Below, in pieces: positions 1 to 7,664 of a stretch of DNA of 64,000 nt (its first letter is position 1; the number at the start of each line of letters is the position of its first letter). This DNA is from Nocardiopsis coralli (lineage in GTDB: Bacteria; Actinomycetota; Actinomycetes; Streptosporangiales; Streptosporangiaceae), in assembly GCF_014892575.1 (NCBI RefSeq), contig NZ_JADBGI010000030.1:1-64000 (forward strand), given 5' to 3'. The position numbers and the translations under genes were made by a program. The notes beneath the pieces are model-generated. The model did no database searches. It saw only the letters and a program-made list of their open reading frames with translations, and was not told the DNA's origin.

Positions 1-75
1 CGCATACTTGTTCACACGGTTTTCCCGTGCTTGGGCTGCTGACTGTTGTGTTGGTGGTGTGGGTGTGGGTGTTTG
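1..75 (+). other. 23S-5S rRNA intergenic spacer (possibly with the last bases of 23S)
   Basis: This stretch directly precedes the 5S rRNA and is T/G-rich, unlike the coding DNA around it. It contains a short hairpin (CACGG, then TTTTC, then CCGTG near 15-30). Its position fits the spacer between 23S and 5S in an rRNA operon that enters from the left edge. I cannot place the 23S 3' end exactly. No coding potential was seen. Confidence 0.5.
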
Positions 76-197
76 GTTTCCGTGGTGGTTATGGTGGGAG
101 GGTCACACCCGGTCTCATTTCGAACCCGGTCGTTAAGTCTCCTTGCGCTGATGGTACTGCCCTGTGGTGGGGTGGGAGAGTAGGTTGCTGCCACGGT
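76..197 (+). rRNA. rrf: 5S ribosomal RNA
   Basis: The segment has the hallmark 5S layout. A 5' strand CCGTGGTGGTTA near 80-91 pairs with TGCTGCCACGG at 186-196 as helix I. The conserved CCCGGTCTCATTTCGAACCCGG lies near 107-130, and GATGGTACTGC near 149-160 is followed by GGGAGAGTAGG. The length of about 120 nt is normal. A strong U-tailed terminator follows, so this is the last gene of the rRNA operon. Ends are accurate to a few bases. Confidence 0.93.
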
Positions 198-205
198 TTT
201 TCTTT

Positions 206-247
206 GAAGGGGGAGGGTCCTGTTTTCGGGGTCCTTCCCCTTTTTTT
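206..247 (+). terminator. Rho-independent terminator of the rRNA operon
   Basis: A stem GAAGGGGGAGGGTCC pairs with GGTCCTTCCCC across a TGTTTTC-type loop, with a few G-U pairs. A run of seven T follows at 241-247. It lies about 10 nt after the 5S 3' end and is the clearest classic intrinsic terminator in the window. Confidence 0.85.
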
Positions 248-286
248 GTGCCCACACTTGTGAACATGTGAATGGCGTCCGGGCCT

Positions 287-304
287 CTGTGGTGGGGTGG
301 GAGA
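287..304 (+). repeat. 18-nt exact repeat of part of the 5S rRNA
   Basis: The 18-mer CTGTGGTGGGGTGGGAGA at 287-304 is identical to positions 162-179 inside the 5S gene, 125 bp upstream. It lies just past the rRNA terminator and before the methyltransferase start. It may be a remnant of a 5S duplication or recombination, or simply a G-rich coincidence. Confidence 0.6.
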
Positions 305-338
305 ACGGTCGAACAGCGTTCGGTGGGAGAATCGGGCC

Positions 339-977
339 ATGACGAAGACAATTCCCTCCGAGCTCCTCGACGCAGCCGAATCGGCCAAGGGTTTCATGCC
401 CACCGGTGAAGGAACGGTCCTGTTCGAGACCGTTCTGGAGTTTGCGCACCTCGGTCCGGTCGTGGAGATCGGTACCTATTGCGGTAAGTCCACGATCTTT
501 CTGGGCGCCGCGGCGCGTGAGGCAGGAACGAAGATCGTGACGGTGGACCACCACCGGGGTTCGGAGGAACACCAGGTCGGATGGGAGTTCCACGACTCCG
601 GACTCGTGGATGCGGAGACCGGACGGTTCGACACCCTTCCGCACTTCCGCCGCACCATCAGTGACGCCGGCCTGGACGACGAGATCATCGCCGCGGTCGG
701 ATCGTCCGTCGACGTGGCCTCGGTCTGGGGCAAGCCCCTCGGGATGCTCTTCATCGACGGCGGGCACAGCGAGCAGGCGGCCCAGAACGACTACACGCAC
801 TGGAGCCCGCACGTCGCCGACGGTGGCGCACTTGTCATCCACGACGTCTTCCCCGACCCCGCCGACGGCGGACGTCCGCCGTACAACATCTACTGCCGGG
901 CGCTCGAGTCCGGTGAGTTCGAGGAGGTCCGAGCGGTCGGTTCGATGAGGGTCCTGCGCCGTACCGCCCGCATGTGA
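339..977 (+). CDS. Class I SAM-dependent methyltransferase (Methyltransf_24-like)
   Basis: A 212-residue cytoplasmic protein. The SAM-binding glycine loop VVEIGTYCGKST lies around residues 40-52, an acidic second strand (IVTVDHH) near 68, and FIDGGHSEQ near 138, typical of the CmcI/Methyltransf_24 group of O-methyltransferases. The substrate cannot be told. I chose ATG 339 because GGTGGGAGA lies 8 nt upstream. An in-frame ATG at 297 would add 14 residues running through the 5S-like repeat. The gene stands alone between the rRNA operon terminator and a hairpin at 994-1023. Confidence 0.82.
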   Translation: MTKTIPSELLDAAESAKGFMPTGEGTVLFETVLEFAHLGPVVEIGTYCGKSTIFLGAAAREAGTKIVTVDHHRGSEEHQVGWEFHDSGLVDAETGRFDTLPHFRRTISDAGLDDEIIAAVGSSVDVASVWGKPLGMLFIDGGHSEQAAQNDYTHWSPHVADGGALVIHDVFPDPADGGRPPYNIYCRALESGEFEEVRAVGSMRVLRRTARM

Positions 978-993
978 CCACGCTCTCCACGAT

Positions 994-1023
994 CCGTGTG
1001 CGGAGGTCCAACTCCGTACACGG
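994..1023 (+). terminator. Hairpin terminator after the methyltransferase
   Basis: CCGTGTGCGGAG pairs with CTCCGTACACGG (12 bp including one G-U) around a 6-nt loop, followed by TCTCCTT. It starts 17 nt after the methyltransferase stop. Confidence 0.6.
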
Positions 1024-1337
1024 TCTCCTTATGCGAGAGCGGTTATTCTTTGTTGGATCTGTGAGTGCTGGGCCACGCCGGCCAGTGAATGCACCAACAC
1101 TCCTTCCCCGACACGCATGTTCCGGGTAAGCCTTCGGTAAGAAGGTCGTGCATGGTCACGGATCCGGCCGTGCTGTGGTTACGGCCGGGTATCGTGTTGG
1201 TGAGGGTGCGGCGATGGCGGCGTTATTCCCCGAAATACCGCTTCGGTACTGACTTCGACTGAACGATCAGGGGCACTCGCGCGTCGAACACCAGGACGGC
1301 ATGGTGCCGTACATGACTTGATCATGGGGGCGGGGAG
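1024..1337. other. Upstream region of the penicillin-binding protein, no gene seen
   Basis: About 310 bp with relatively AT-rich patches (for example GGTTATTCTTTGTTGG near 1042-1057) that probably carry the promoter of the downstream gene. I could not identify a convincing -35/-10 pair. An in-frame TGA at 1314-1316 limits how far the downstream reading frame can extend. Confidence 0.5.
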
Positions 1338-4300
1338 CTGAGCAAGAGCGCATACGGCGACGGCGGGACGGATGGGCAGCGTCCCGAGACGAACACGCCG
1401 GAGACGGACGAGACCTCTGCTGAAGAGCTGCCCAAGGGAACCGGGACCGACGGTGAGGCGCCCGAGACCGGCAACGGCCGGAGCGAGCCCGCCGAGGACC
1501 GGGAGCGCGGCGACAGCGGGGCCGAGGACGAGCCCGCCGGCGAGGACGACGGTGGCGACAGTGACGACGGGCCGGAACCCGAGTTCGTTCCGGGCGGCGC
1601 GATCGCCTTCAAGACCAGCGGGACCTTCATGAGGGACCGCGTGGCCCAGAGCCTCGCCGAGCAGGGATACACGTCCCAGGGGGATCCCTCCGGGGATGAC
1701 GCTTCCTCCGAGGACGGCGACACCGGATCCGGGGACGACGGTGGTGACGCCGGGGAGAGTGCCTCCGACGACACCTCCGGGACCTCCTCGGACGACGGGT
1801 CCTCGGCCGAGCAGGAGACCCCCGCCGCCGGGAAGGACGAGCCGGCCGACGGCGATGACACTGACGTGTCGGACCCCGAGGACGAGGACGCGTCCGCCAC
1901 GGTCGACACCGCGTCCGGCGGCGCTGCTGCAGCGGCCGCCGCCACTGCGGCGAGTGCGACCGCCGCGGGTGATGGCTCCGACAAAGGCGCGTCGGACGAG
2001 GACGCGGACGCCGACACCGAGGCGGCCGACGAGCAGGCCGACGGTGGTTCCGGCGACAGCTCCGCCGAGAAGGGTGAGGACGGCCCCGAGGACGAGGCGT
2101 CTGACCGTGCCGATGCATCCGACGATGCGGGTGCGGCCACGGCGGCCTCCCCTTCCGACGGGACCGAGATCTCCGACAAGAAGCCCGACAGCACAAAGGC
2201 GAGCGCGGCTCAGTCCGACGCCGACGCCGAGGACACCGACGCGTCCGCCTCGGACGACGAAGGCTCCGACGACGAATCCGTGTCCGGGGCTGCGGCGTCC
2301 GGTGCGAGCGCGGCAGCGTCCGGAGACCAGGGCGAAGCAGCTGACCGGAGCGAATCCGGTGACGCTTCCGCCGAGGACAAGAAGGCCGATGCCGAGTCCG
2401 ACTCGGACGAGAGCAGTGCCGCTGCTTCCGCTGATGAGGACACCGAGGACGAGGACGCGTCCGCCACCGTCGACACCGGTGGTTCCGGTGCTGCCGCCGT
2501 GGCCGCAGCCGCTGCCGCGAGTGCGAGCACGGGTGCGACCGCGGCCGCGGCGACGGCCGATGGGGACGACGCCGGGTCCGAGGACGGCACCGCGGACGGT
2601 TCCGAGGGCGACGACAGCGGTTCCGAGCAGTCCGACACCTCCGACGATGGTTCCGACGAGCACGGCGCGGGGGCCGGATCCTCCGACCCCGCCCCGGCCA
2701 CCGAGGTCATCCCGGCGCTGGGAACCGACGACGACTCGGGTGAGGACACCGCGGACAGCGGTTCCGACGACGACGTGAGCAGCTCCGCAGCCTCCGCGGG
2801 GACCGCCTCCACCGAGAGCGCCGGGGACGCCGACGGCGAGGACGCCTCGCCCGCCACGCAGCCCTTCGCGCTGCCCGACCCCGACGAGGACACCGAGTCC
2901 GCCGCCGAGAGCGCCGGTGCCACGTCCGCCGGCTCCGCGTCCGAGGGGGACACGGACGCGACCGACGACGAGGCCAGGACCGAGATCTTCGCGGCCGCGG
3001 CCCCGCCGAGCACCGAACCGGTGGCCGGCCCCGCCCCGGAAGGGCAGGGACCCAGCGACTCGGACAGCACCTCCGACGACAGCACGTCCGGTGAGGACGG
3101 CTCCGCCGACGCCGAGACCTCGTTCTGGCCTGCACCGCAGCGCTACTCCGAGTACTCCGAGGAGAACGAGTCCGAGCCCGCCGCCGCAGGTGACAAGCCC
3201 GAGGGCGAGGAGGACGAGGGTTCCGGCGCGGGTGCCGCAGCCGGAGCCGCGGCCGCCGGTGCTGCTGCCGCGGGCGCCGCTGGGGTCGCTGCGGCCGGTA
3301 CCGCTGAGGCGGCCGAGGGAGGGGCCGGTGAGGGGCAGTCCGCCGCGGGCTCCGGCTCGGACGGCACCGGTTCCGACGGTTCCGAGGCCTCCGGCGGCCC
3401 CGGGGGACCCAAGGGCCCGGGCTCCAAGGCCGACAAGAAGAAGAACCGGCCGATGTGGTGGCGCATCCTGCGTCCCGTGCTCATCGTCATCGGTGTCTTC
3501 CTGATCCTGGGCATCGGCGGGTTCGCCTACCTCTACACCACGGTCGACGTGCCCGACGCCGCTCAGGCCGAGGCCACCGACCAGGGCTCCACGTTCTACT
3601 TCGCGGACGGCGAGACCCAGTTCGCCGAGCGCGGCACCAACCGCGACCCCATCTCCTACGACGAGATGACCGCCGGCGGCGACCACGTCGTCGAGGCGAT
3701 GATCTCCGCCGAGGACCGCGGCTTCTGGAGCGAGCCGGGTGTGTCCGTCAGCGGCACCGCCCGCGCCGTGTGGTCGACCGTCACCGGGCAGCAGGTCCAG
3801 GGCGGGTCCACCATCACCCAGCAGATGGTGCGCAACTACTACGAGGGCGTCTCCCGAGAGCAGTCGGTCGGCCGCAAGATCCAGGAGATCATCATCTCCA
3901 TCAAGGTCGACCAGGACGAGTCGAAGGAGTGGGTGATGGAGCAGTACCTCAACACCATCTACTTCGGTCGACAGGCCTACGGGATCCAGGCCGCCGCGGA
4001 GTCCTACTACCACAAGGACGTCGACGAGCTCACGCCCGAGGAGGCCGCGTTCCTGGCGGCCGCGATCCAGCAGCCGCACCCGTTCGGCGAGGCCGACGTC
4101 CTGGACTCGACCGAGCCGCTGGAGCGCCGCTGGCAGTACGTCATCGACGGCATGGTCACCACCGGTGCGATCACCGAGGACGAGGCCGCGGAGATGGAGT
4201 TCCCGGTTCCCGAGGCCGAACGCCCGGCCGACGGCACCGACGTGAGCGGCTACAAGGGCTACATGCTCCAGGAGGCGATGAACGAGCTCGAGCGGCTCGG

Positions 4301-5555
4301 CTTCACCGAGGACATGGTCCAGCGCCACGGGTACGAGATCGTCACGACCTTCGACGAGGACATGATGGAGGCCGCGCACGACGCGGTCGAGGAGACGGTC
4401 CCGCACGACAGCGTGCCCGAGGGCGTGAACCTCGGCATGACCACCATCGACCCGGAGACCGGCGAGGTCGTGGCGTTCTACGGGGGAGACGACTACCTCG
4501 AGAACCAGTACGACACGAGCTTCCACGGTGCCGCGCAGGCCGGTTCGGCGTTCAAGCCGTACGTGCTCGCGACCGCGCTGGAGGAGGGCTACAGCCTCGA
4601 CTCGAGGGTGGACGGGCGCGGCCCGCGCGACGTGCAGGGGTCCCGGGTGCAGAACGCCGGCAACGACCCCGGCGGCGTCATGAGCCTGACCCAGGCCACG
4701 CAGGAGTCCAACAACCTGGGCTTCGTGGAGCTGGCCGGTGAGGTCGGGTACGAGAACATCCGGGACACCGCCTATGCGTCCGGGTTCCCCGAGGGCAGCA
4801 TCGACGACAACCAGCTGGTTCCGGTCATGCCGCTGGGTGCGGTGAGTGTGCGCCCGGTCGACCAGGCCAGCGGGTTCGGCACCTTCGCGAACGAGGGTGT
4901 GCACGTCGAGCCGCACGTGATCCGGGAGATCAACAACACCGAGGGGGAGAACGAGCGCCCCGAGGTGGAGAGCAACCGGGCCCTGGAGGAGTCCACCGCC
5001 GCGGACGTCACCCACGCGCTGGAGCAGGCCGTCAACGGCGGTACGGGCACGGCGGCGCGGTTGGCCGAGCACCCCACGGCGGGCAAGACCGGGACCACCG
5101 ACGGCAGCGTGGCCGCCTGGTTCGTCGGGTACACCCCGCAGCTGTCGACGGCGGTGGGTGTCTACAGCGGGGACAACGAGAGCTTCTCGATCCCCGGGCA
5201 CAACATCTCCGGTGGCGGCCTGCCCGCGACCCTGTGGAACAACTACATGTCGCGGGCGATGGAGGGCTACGAGCGGGGCGAGTTCCCGCCGCCGGCCAAC
5301 GAGGGCACGACGGAGAACTGGGCGCCGGACACCGCCACCCAGGAGCCGGAGGAGCAGCCCGAGGAGGAGCCGCAGGAGCCCCAGGAGCCGCCGGAGGAGG
5401 AGCCCCCGCCAGAGGAGGAGCCGCCGGAGGAGGAGCCCCCGCCGGAGTTCCCGCCGCCGGGCGAGGACGACCCCGAGATCCCGGATCCGCCTGAGGAGCC
5501 GGGTATCCCGGAGGACCCCGAGCCGGGTGACCAGATGGCACGCAGCGAGGACTGA
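1338..5555 (+). CDS. Bifunctional class A penicillin-binding protein with giant acidic N-terminus
   Basis: Peptidoglycan glycosyltransferase/transpeptidase. Numbered from 1338 (1,405 codons), residues 1-700 are disordered and rich in Asp, Glu, Ser, Ala and Gly. A basic stretch and a membrane helix follow at about 709-735. A GT51 domain has catalytic Glu 792 (AEDRGFW) and GGSTITQQM. The transpeptidase has SAFK (Ser 1070), SNN (1124) and KTGTT (1250), and a Pro/Glu tail ends the protein. The conventional start is ATG 1629, but the same frame, composition and codon bias continue upstream to CTG 1338, just after GGGGGCGGGGAG. A stop at 1314 closes the frame. A one-base error in the G run would instead join ATG 1324. 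The stop is secure; the start is uncertain. Confidence 0.93.
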   Translation: MSKSAYGDGGTDGQRPETNTPETDETSAEELPKGTGTDGEAPETGNGRSEPAEDRERGDSGAEDEPAGEDDGGDSDDGPEPEFVPGGAIAFKTSGTFMRDRVAQSLAEQGYTSQGDPSGDDASSEDGDTGSGDDGGDAGESASDDTSGTSSDDGSSAEQETPAAGKDEPADGDDTDVSDPEDEDASATVDTASGGAAAAAAATAASATAAGDGSDKGASDEDADADTEAADEQADGGSGDSSAEKGEDGPEDEASDRADASDDAGAATAASPSDGTEISDKKPDSTKASAAQSDADAEDTDASASDDEGSDDESVSGAAASGASAAASGDQGEAADRSESGDASAEDKKADAESDSDESSAAASADEDTEDEDASATVDTGGSGAAAVAAAAAASASTGATAAAATADGDDAGSEDGTADGSEGDDSGSEQSDTSDDGSDEHGAGAGSSDPAPATEVIPALGTDDDSGEDTADSGSDDDVSSSAASAGTASTESAGDADGEDASPATQPFALPDPDEDTESAAESAGATSAGSASEGDTDATDDEARTEIFAAAAPPSTEPVAGPAPEGQGPSDSDSTSDDSTSGEDGSADAETSFWPAPQRYSEYSEENESEPAAAGDKPEGEEDEGSGAGAAAGAAAAGAAAAGAAGVAAAGTAEAAEGGAGEGQSAAGSGSDGTGSDGSEASGGPGGPKGPGSKADKKKNRPMWWRILRPVLIVIGVFLILGIGGFAYLYTTVDVPDAAQAEATDQGSTFYFADGETQFAERGTNRDPISYDEMTAGGDHVVEAMISAEDRGFWSEPGVSVSGTARAVWSTVTGQQVQGGSTITQQMVRNYYEGVSREQSVGRKIQEIIISIKVDQDESKEWVMEQYLNTIYFGRQAYGIQAAAESYYHKDVDELTPEEAAFLAAAIQQPHPFGEADVLDSTEPLERRWQYVIDGMVTTGAITEDEAAEMEFPVPEAERPADGTDVSGYKGYMLQEAMNELERLGFTEDMVQRHGYEIVTTFDEDMMEAAHDAVEETVPHDSVPEGVNLGMTTIDPETGEVVAFYGGDDYLENQYDTSFHGAAQAGSAFKPYVLATALEEGYSLDSRVDGRGPRDVQGSRVQNAGNDPGGVMSLTQATQESNNLGFVELAGEVGYENIRDTAYASGFPEGSIDDNQLVPVMPLGAVSVRPVDQASGFGTFANEGVHVEPHVIREINNTEGENERPEVESNRALEESTAADVTHALEQAVNGGTGTAARLAEHPTAGKTGTTDGSVAAWFVGYTPQLSTAVGVYSGDNESFSIPGHNISGGGLPATLWNNYMSRAMEGYERGEFPPPANEGTTENWAPDTATQEPEEQPEEEPQEPQEPPEEEPPPEEEPPEEEPPPEFPPPGEDDPEIPDPPEEPGIPEDPEPGDQMARSED

Positions 5556-5562
5556 GCCTCGC

Positions 5563-5613
5563 ACACGAGGGAGGGCGCCACCGCCGCACGGGCGGGGCGC
5601 CCTCTTCTCGTGT
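5563..5613 (+). terminator. Terminator after the penicillin-binding protein
   Basis: GAGGGCGCC at 5571-5579 pairs with GGCGCCCTC at 5596-5604, and an outer CACGAG/CTCGTG pair extends the stem. It lies 8 nt after the stop codon. The rest of the gap up to 5840 is GC-rich and shows no gene. Confidence 0.75.
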
Positions 5614-5840
5614 CCGGGATGCACCGGGAAAGGTCGGAGGCCCCGGAGGTCCCTCGGTGCTGCGGCGCGAGTGAGCGTCCTGCAGGCGTCGTGGTCGGGG
5701 CGCCGGAGGCGCGACTCCCGCGTTGGTGGTGTGGGGGAGCCACGTGCCGAGGCATGGGCCCGGTCGTTGGCGGAAACCGGCGGTCGGACGCCCTGCGGGG
5801 TGGTGTCGGCGGAGGCCGGCCCTGTGGCCTGTCGGCCGCG

Positions 5841-5867
5841 GCCGGGTGGGTCGGCGACCCACCCGGC
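5841..5867 (-). terminator. Terminator of the glycosyltransferase operon
   Basis: GCCGGGTGGGTC pairs perfectly with GACCCACCCGGC (12 bp, 3-nt loop) immediately beyond the stop codon of the minus-strand prenyltransferase-like gene at 5872. Confidence 0.7.
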
Positions 5868-5871
5868 GTGC

Positions 5872-6933
5872 TCAGGCCCAGGTGTGCAGGAAGACGCGGG
5901 AGCCCTCGGTGGTGCGGGTGAGGGCGTCCACGGCCAGGATCACGGCCGCCGACGTCCAGGTGCTGCGTTCCAGCGGCCACCGGACCTGCTCGGCGAACTG
6001 GTACCCGGTCCAGTACACGCCGTCGTCGGGGTCGCGCAGGTGCTGCACGTCCCGCAGGATCCGGGTCCCGGCGTCCGTCTCGCCCATGGCCGCGAGGGTG
6101 AGCACCAGCTCCGAGGACTCGGCGGCGGTCACCCACGGCTGGTCGCTCACGCACCGCACGCCCAGGCCGGGCAGGACGAAGGTGTCCCAGCGCTCGTTGA
6201 GGCGTTCCTTGGCCGCGGTCCCCTGCACCGCACCGCCCAGGACCGGGTAGAACCAGTCCATCGAGAACCGGCTGCGGTCGGCGAACAGGTCCTCATGGCC
6301 GTTGATGAGATCGGCCAACCGGTCGGCCGCCTGCGTCCACGCGGGCCGCGGCTCGCCCAGGCGGTCGGCGAGCGCGGCACCGCACCGCAGTGCGTGGTGC
6401 ACGCTCGCGCACACCGTCAGCAGCGAGTGGTCGCCGGGGGAGCCGTCCTCCGAACGCGCCCACAGGATCTCCCCGTGGTCCCCGCGCAACGCCAGCACGA
6501 ACTCCAGCCCGCTCTCCACGGTCGGCCACAGGCGGCGGGCGAAACCGGTGTCGCCTGTGGTGAGCAAGTGGTGGAACGCGCCCACGGCCGGGTAGGCGGC
6601 GTGGTTGGCCTCCCGCAGTGTGGTGGCCGGCTCACCCTGCCGGAACTTGGCGGGCCACCCGCCGTCCGGGCACGCGGAGGACTCCAACCACAGGTACGCG
6701 CGCAGGGCCGCCTCCGCGTGCTCGGGCACCTCGAGCCCGGTCACGGTCAGGGCCATGGCGCACTCGACGTGGTCCCACACGTCGGTGTGGCCGCCCGGGA
6801 ACCACGGGATCGCACCGCCGGGCTCCTGGCAGCGCACCAGGTAGTCCGCCGAACGCCGGAGCTCGTCGCCCGTGAGCACACCCGGCAGGCGCAGCGGTCG
6901 CGGCTCGGCCGTTCCCGGCGCGGGGGCGGTCAT
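5872..6933 (-). CDS. Prenyltransferase / alpha-alpha toroid protein (terpene cyclase-like)
   Basis: A 353-residue soluble protein with repeated aromatic, helix-rich motifs (WDHVECAMAL near 53, GGWPAKF near 90, SMDWFYPVLGG near 223, SDQPWVTAAESSEL near 265). These resemble prenyltransferase/squalene-oxidase alpha-alpha toroids. No class II cyclase DxDD motif is evident, so cyclase activity is not supported; a glycan or polyprenol substrate is possible. ATG 6933 lies 8 nt after the methyltransferase stop. It is the last gene of a three-gene operon and is followed by a perfect hairpin. The function is inferred from fold and neighbours only. Confidence 0.75.
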   Translation of the reverse strand: MTAPAPGTAEPRPLRLPGVLTGDELRRSADYLVRCQEPGGAIPWFPGGHTDVWDHVECAMALTVTGLEVPEHAEAALRAYLWLESSACPDGGWPAKFRQGEPATTLREANHAAYPAVGAFHHLLTTGDTGFARRLWPTVESGLEFVLALRGDHGEILWARSEDGSPGDHSLLTVCASVHHALRCGAALADRLGEPRPAWTQAADRLADLINGHEDLFADRSRFSMDWFYPVLGGAVQGTAAKERLNERWDTFVLPGLGVRCVSDQPWVTAAESSELVLTLAAMGETDAGTRILRDVQHLRDPDDGVYWTGYQFAEQVRWPLERSTWTSAAVILAVDALTRTTEGSRVFLHTWA

Positions 6934-6941
6934 CTGCGGCC

Positions 6942-7664
6942 TCACGCGGTACCGAGCGGTTTGCGCACGTACACGATCACGCTCTTGCCGATGACGGGGT
7001 TGAGGAGCTTCTCGGCCACCCGCGTGACCTTGGGCGCCTGCAGCATGTCCCACACGAGCATCTCGTGGTAGGCCTTGGCCGCAGGGTGGTCGTCGTTGTC
7101 GGTGCCCACGGCGCACTTGATCCACCAGTAGGGGGCGTGCAGGGCGTGCGCGTGGTGGTGCGGGCCGATCACGAACCCGGTCGCCTTGAGCTTGGCCTCC
7201 AGCTCGGCGCGGGTGTAGATGCGGATGTGCCCGCCCTCGTTGGTGTGGTAGTCCTCCGACAGGGCCCAGCACAGGCGCTCCGGCAGGAAACTGGGCACGG
7301 TGACGGCCGCGATGCCGCCCGGGCGCAGCACCCGGTACAGCTCCTTCATGGCGGCGGTGTCGTGCGGCAGGTGCTCGAAGATCTCGGCGGCCACGACACG
7401 GTCGAAGCTGCCGTCGTCGAAGGGCATGTCGAGGGCGTCGCCCTTGACGGTCTCGGCGCTCGCGGACGCGGGCGCCTCGCCCTCGGTCTTCATCGCGCCG
7501 AACATGGTCTCGACCTCGGCGAGGTCCTCGACGTTCTGGTCGAAGGCGACCACGTCCGCGCCGCGGCGGTAGATCTCGAAGGCGTGGCGGCCGCCGCCGC
7601 AACCGAGGTCGAGGACGCGGTCGCCCGGGCCGACGGGGAACAGGGAGAAGTCGACGGTGATCAG
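6942..7664 (-). CDS. Class I SAM-dependent methyltransferase, probable CTG start
   Basis: A 240-residue methyltransferase. VLDLGCGGGRH near residue 16 is the SAM-binding motif I, followed by VVAFDQN, GDALDMPFDDGSFD and VLRPGG. The only ATG/GTG starts lie after motif I and would delete it, while an in-frame TAG sits just upstream. The best start is therefore CTG at 7664-7662, with AGGAG six bases upstream. It overlaps the glycosyltransferase stop as CTGA, which suggests translational coupling. The C-terminal part (KRR-poor, with HALHAPYWWIKCAVG) resembles methyltransferases found beside GT4 glycosyltransferases. Confidence 0.85.
   Translation of the reverse strand: MITVDFSLFPVGPGDRVLDLGCGGGRHAFEIYRRGADVVAFDQNVEDLAEVETMFGAMKTEGEAPASASAETVKGDALDMPFDDGSFDRVVAAEIFEHLPHDTAAMKELYRVLRPGGIAAVTVPSFLPERLCWALSEDYHTNEGGHIRIYTRAELEAKLKATGFVIGPHHHAHALHAPYWWIKCAVGTDNDDHPAAKAYHEMLVWDMLQAPKVTRVAEKLLNPVIGKSVIVYVRKPLGTA

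Noticed and set aside
12-842. 276-codon minus-strand frame over the 5S rRNA and methyltransferase
   Set aside because: It overlaps a structural RNA and a gene with clear motifs on the other strand.
1179-5624. 1,481-codon open frame on the minus strand across the penicillin-binding protein
   Set aside because: No recognisable domains; composition is the mirror of Asp/Glu/Ser/Ala codons on the plus strand, where the PBP motifs are complete.
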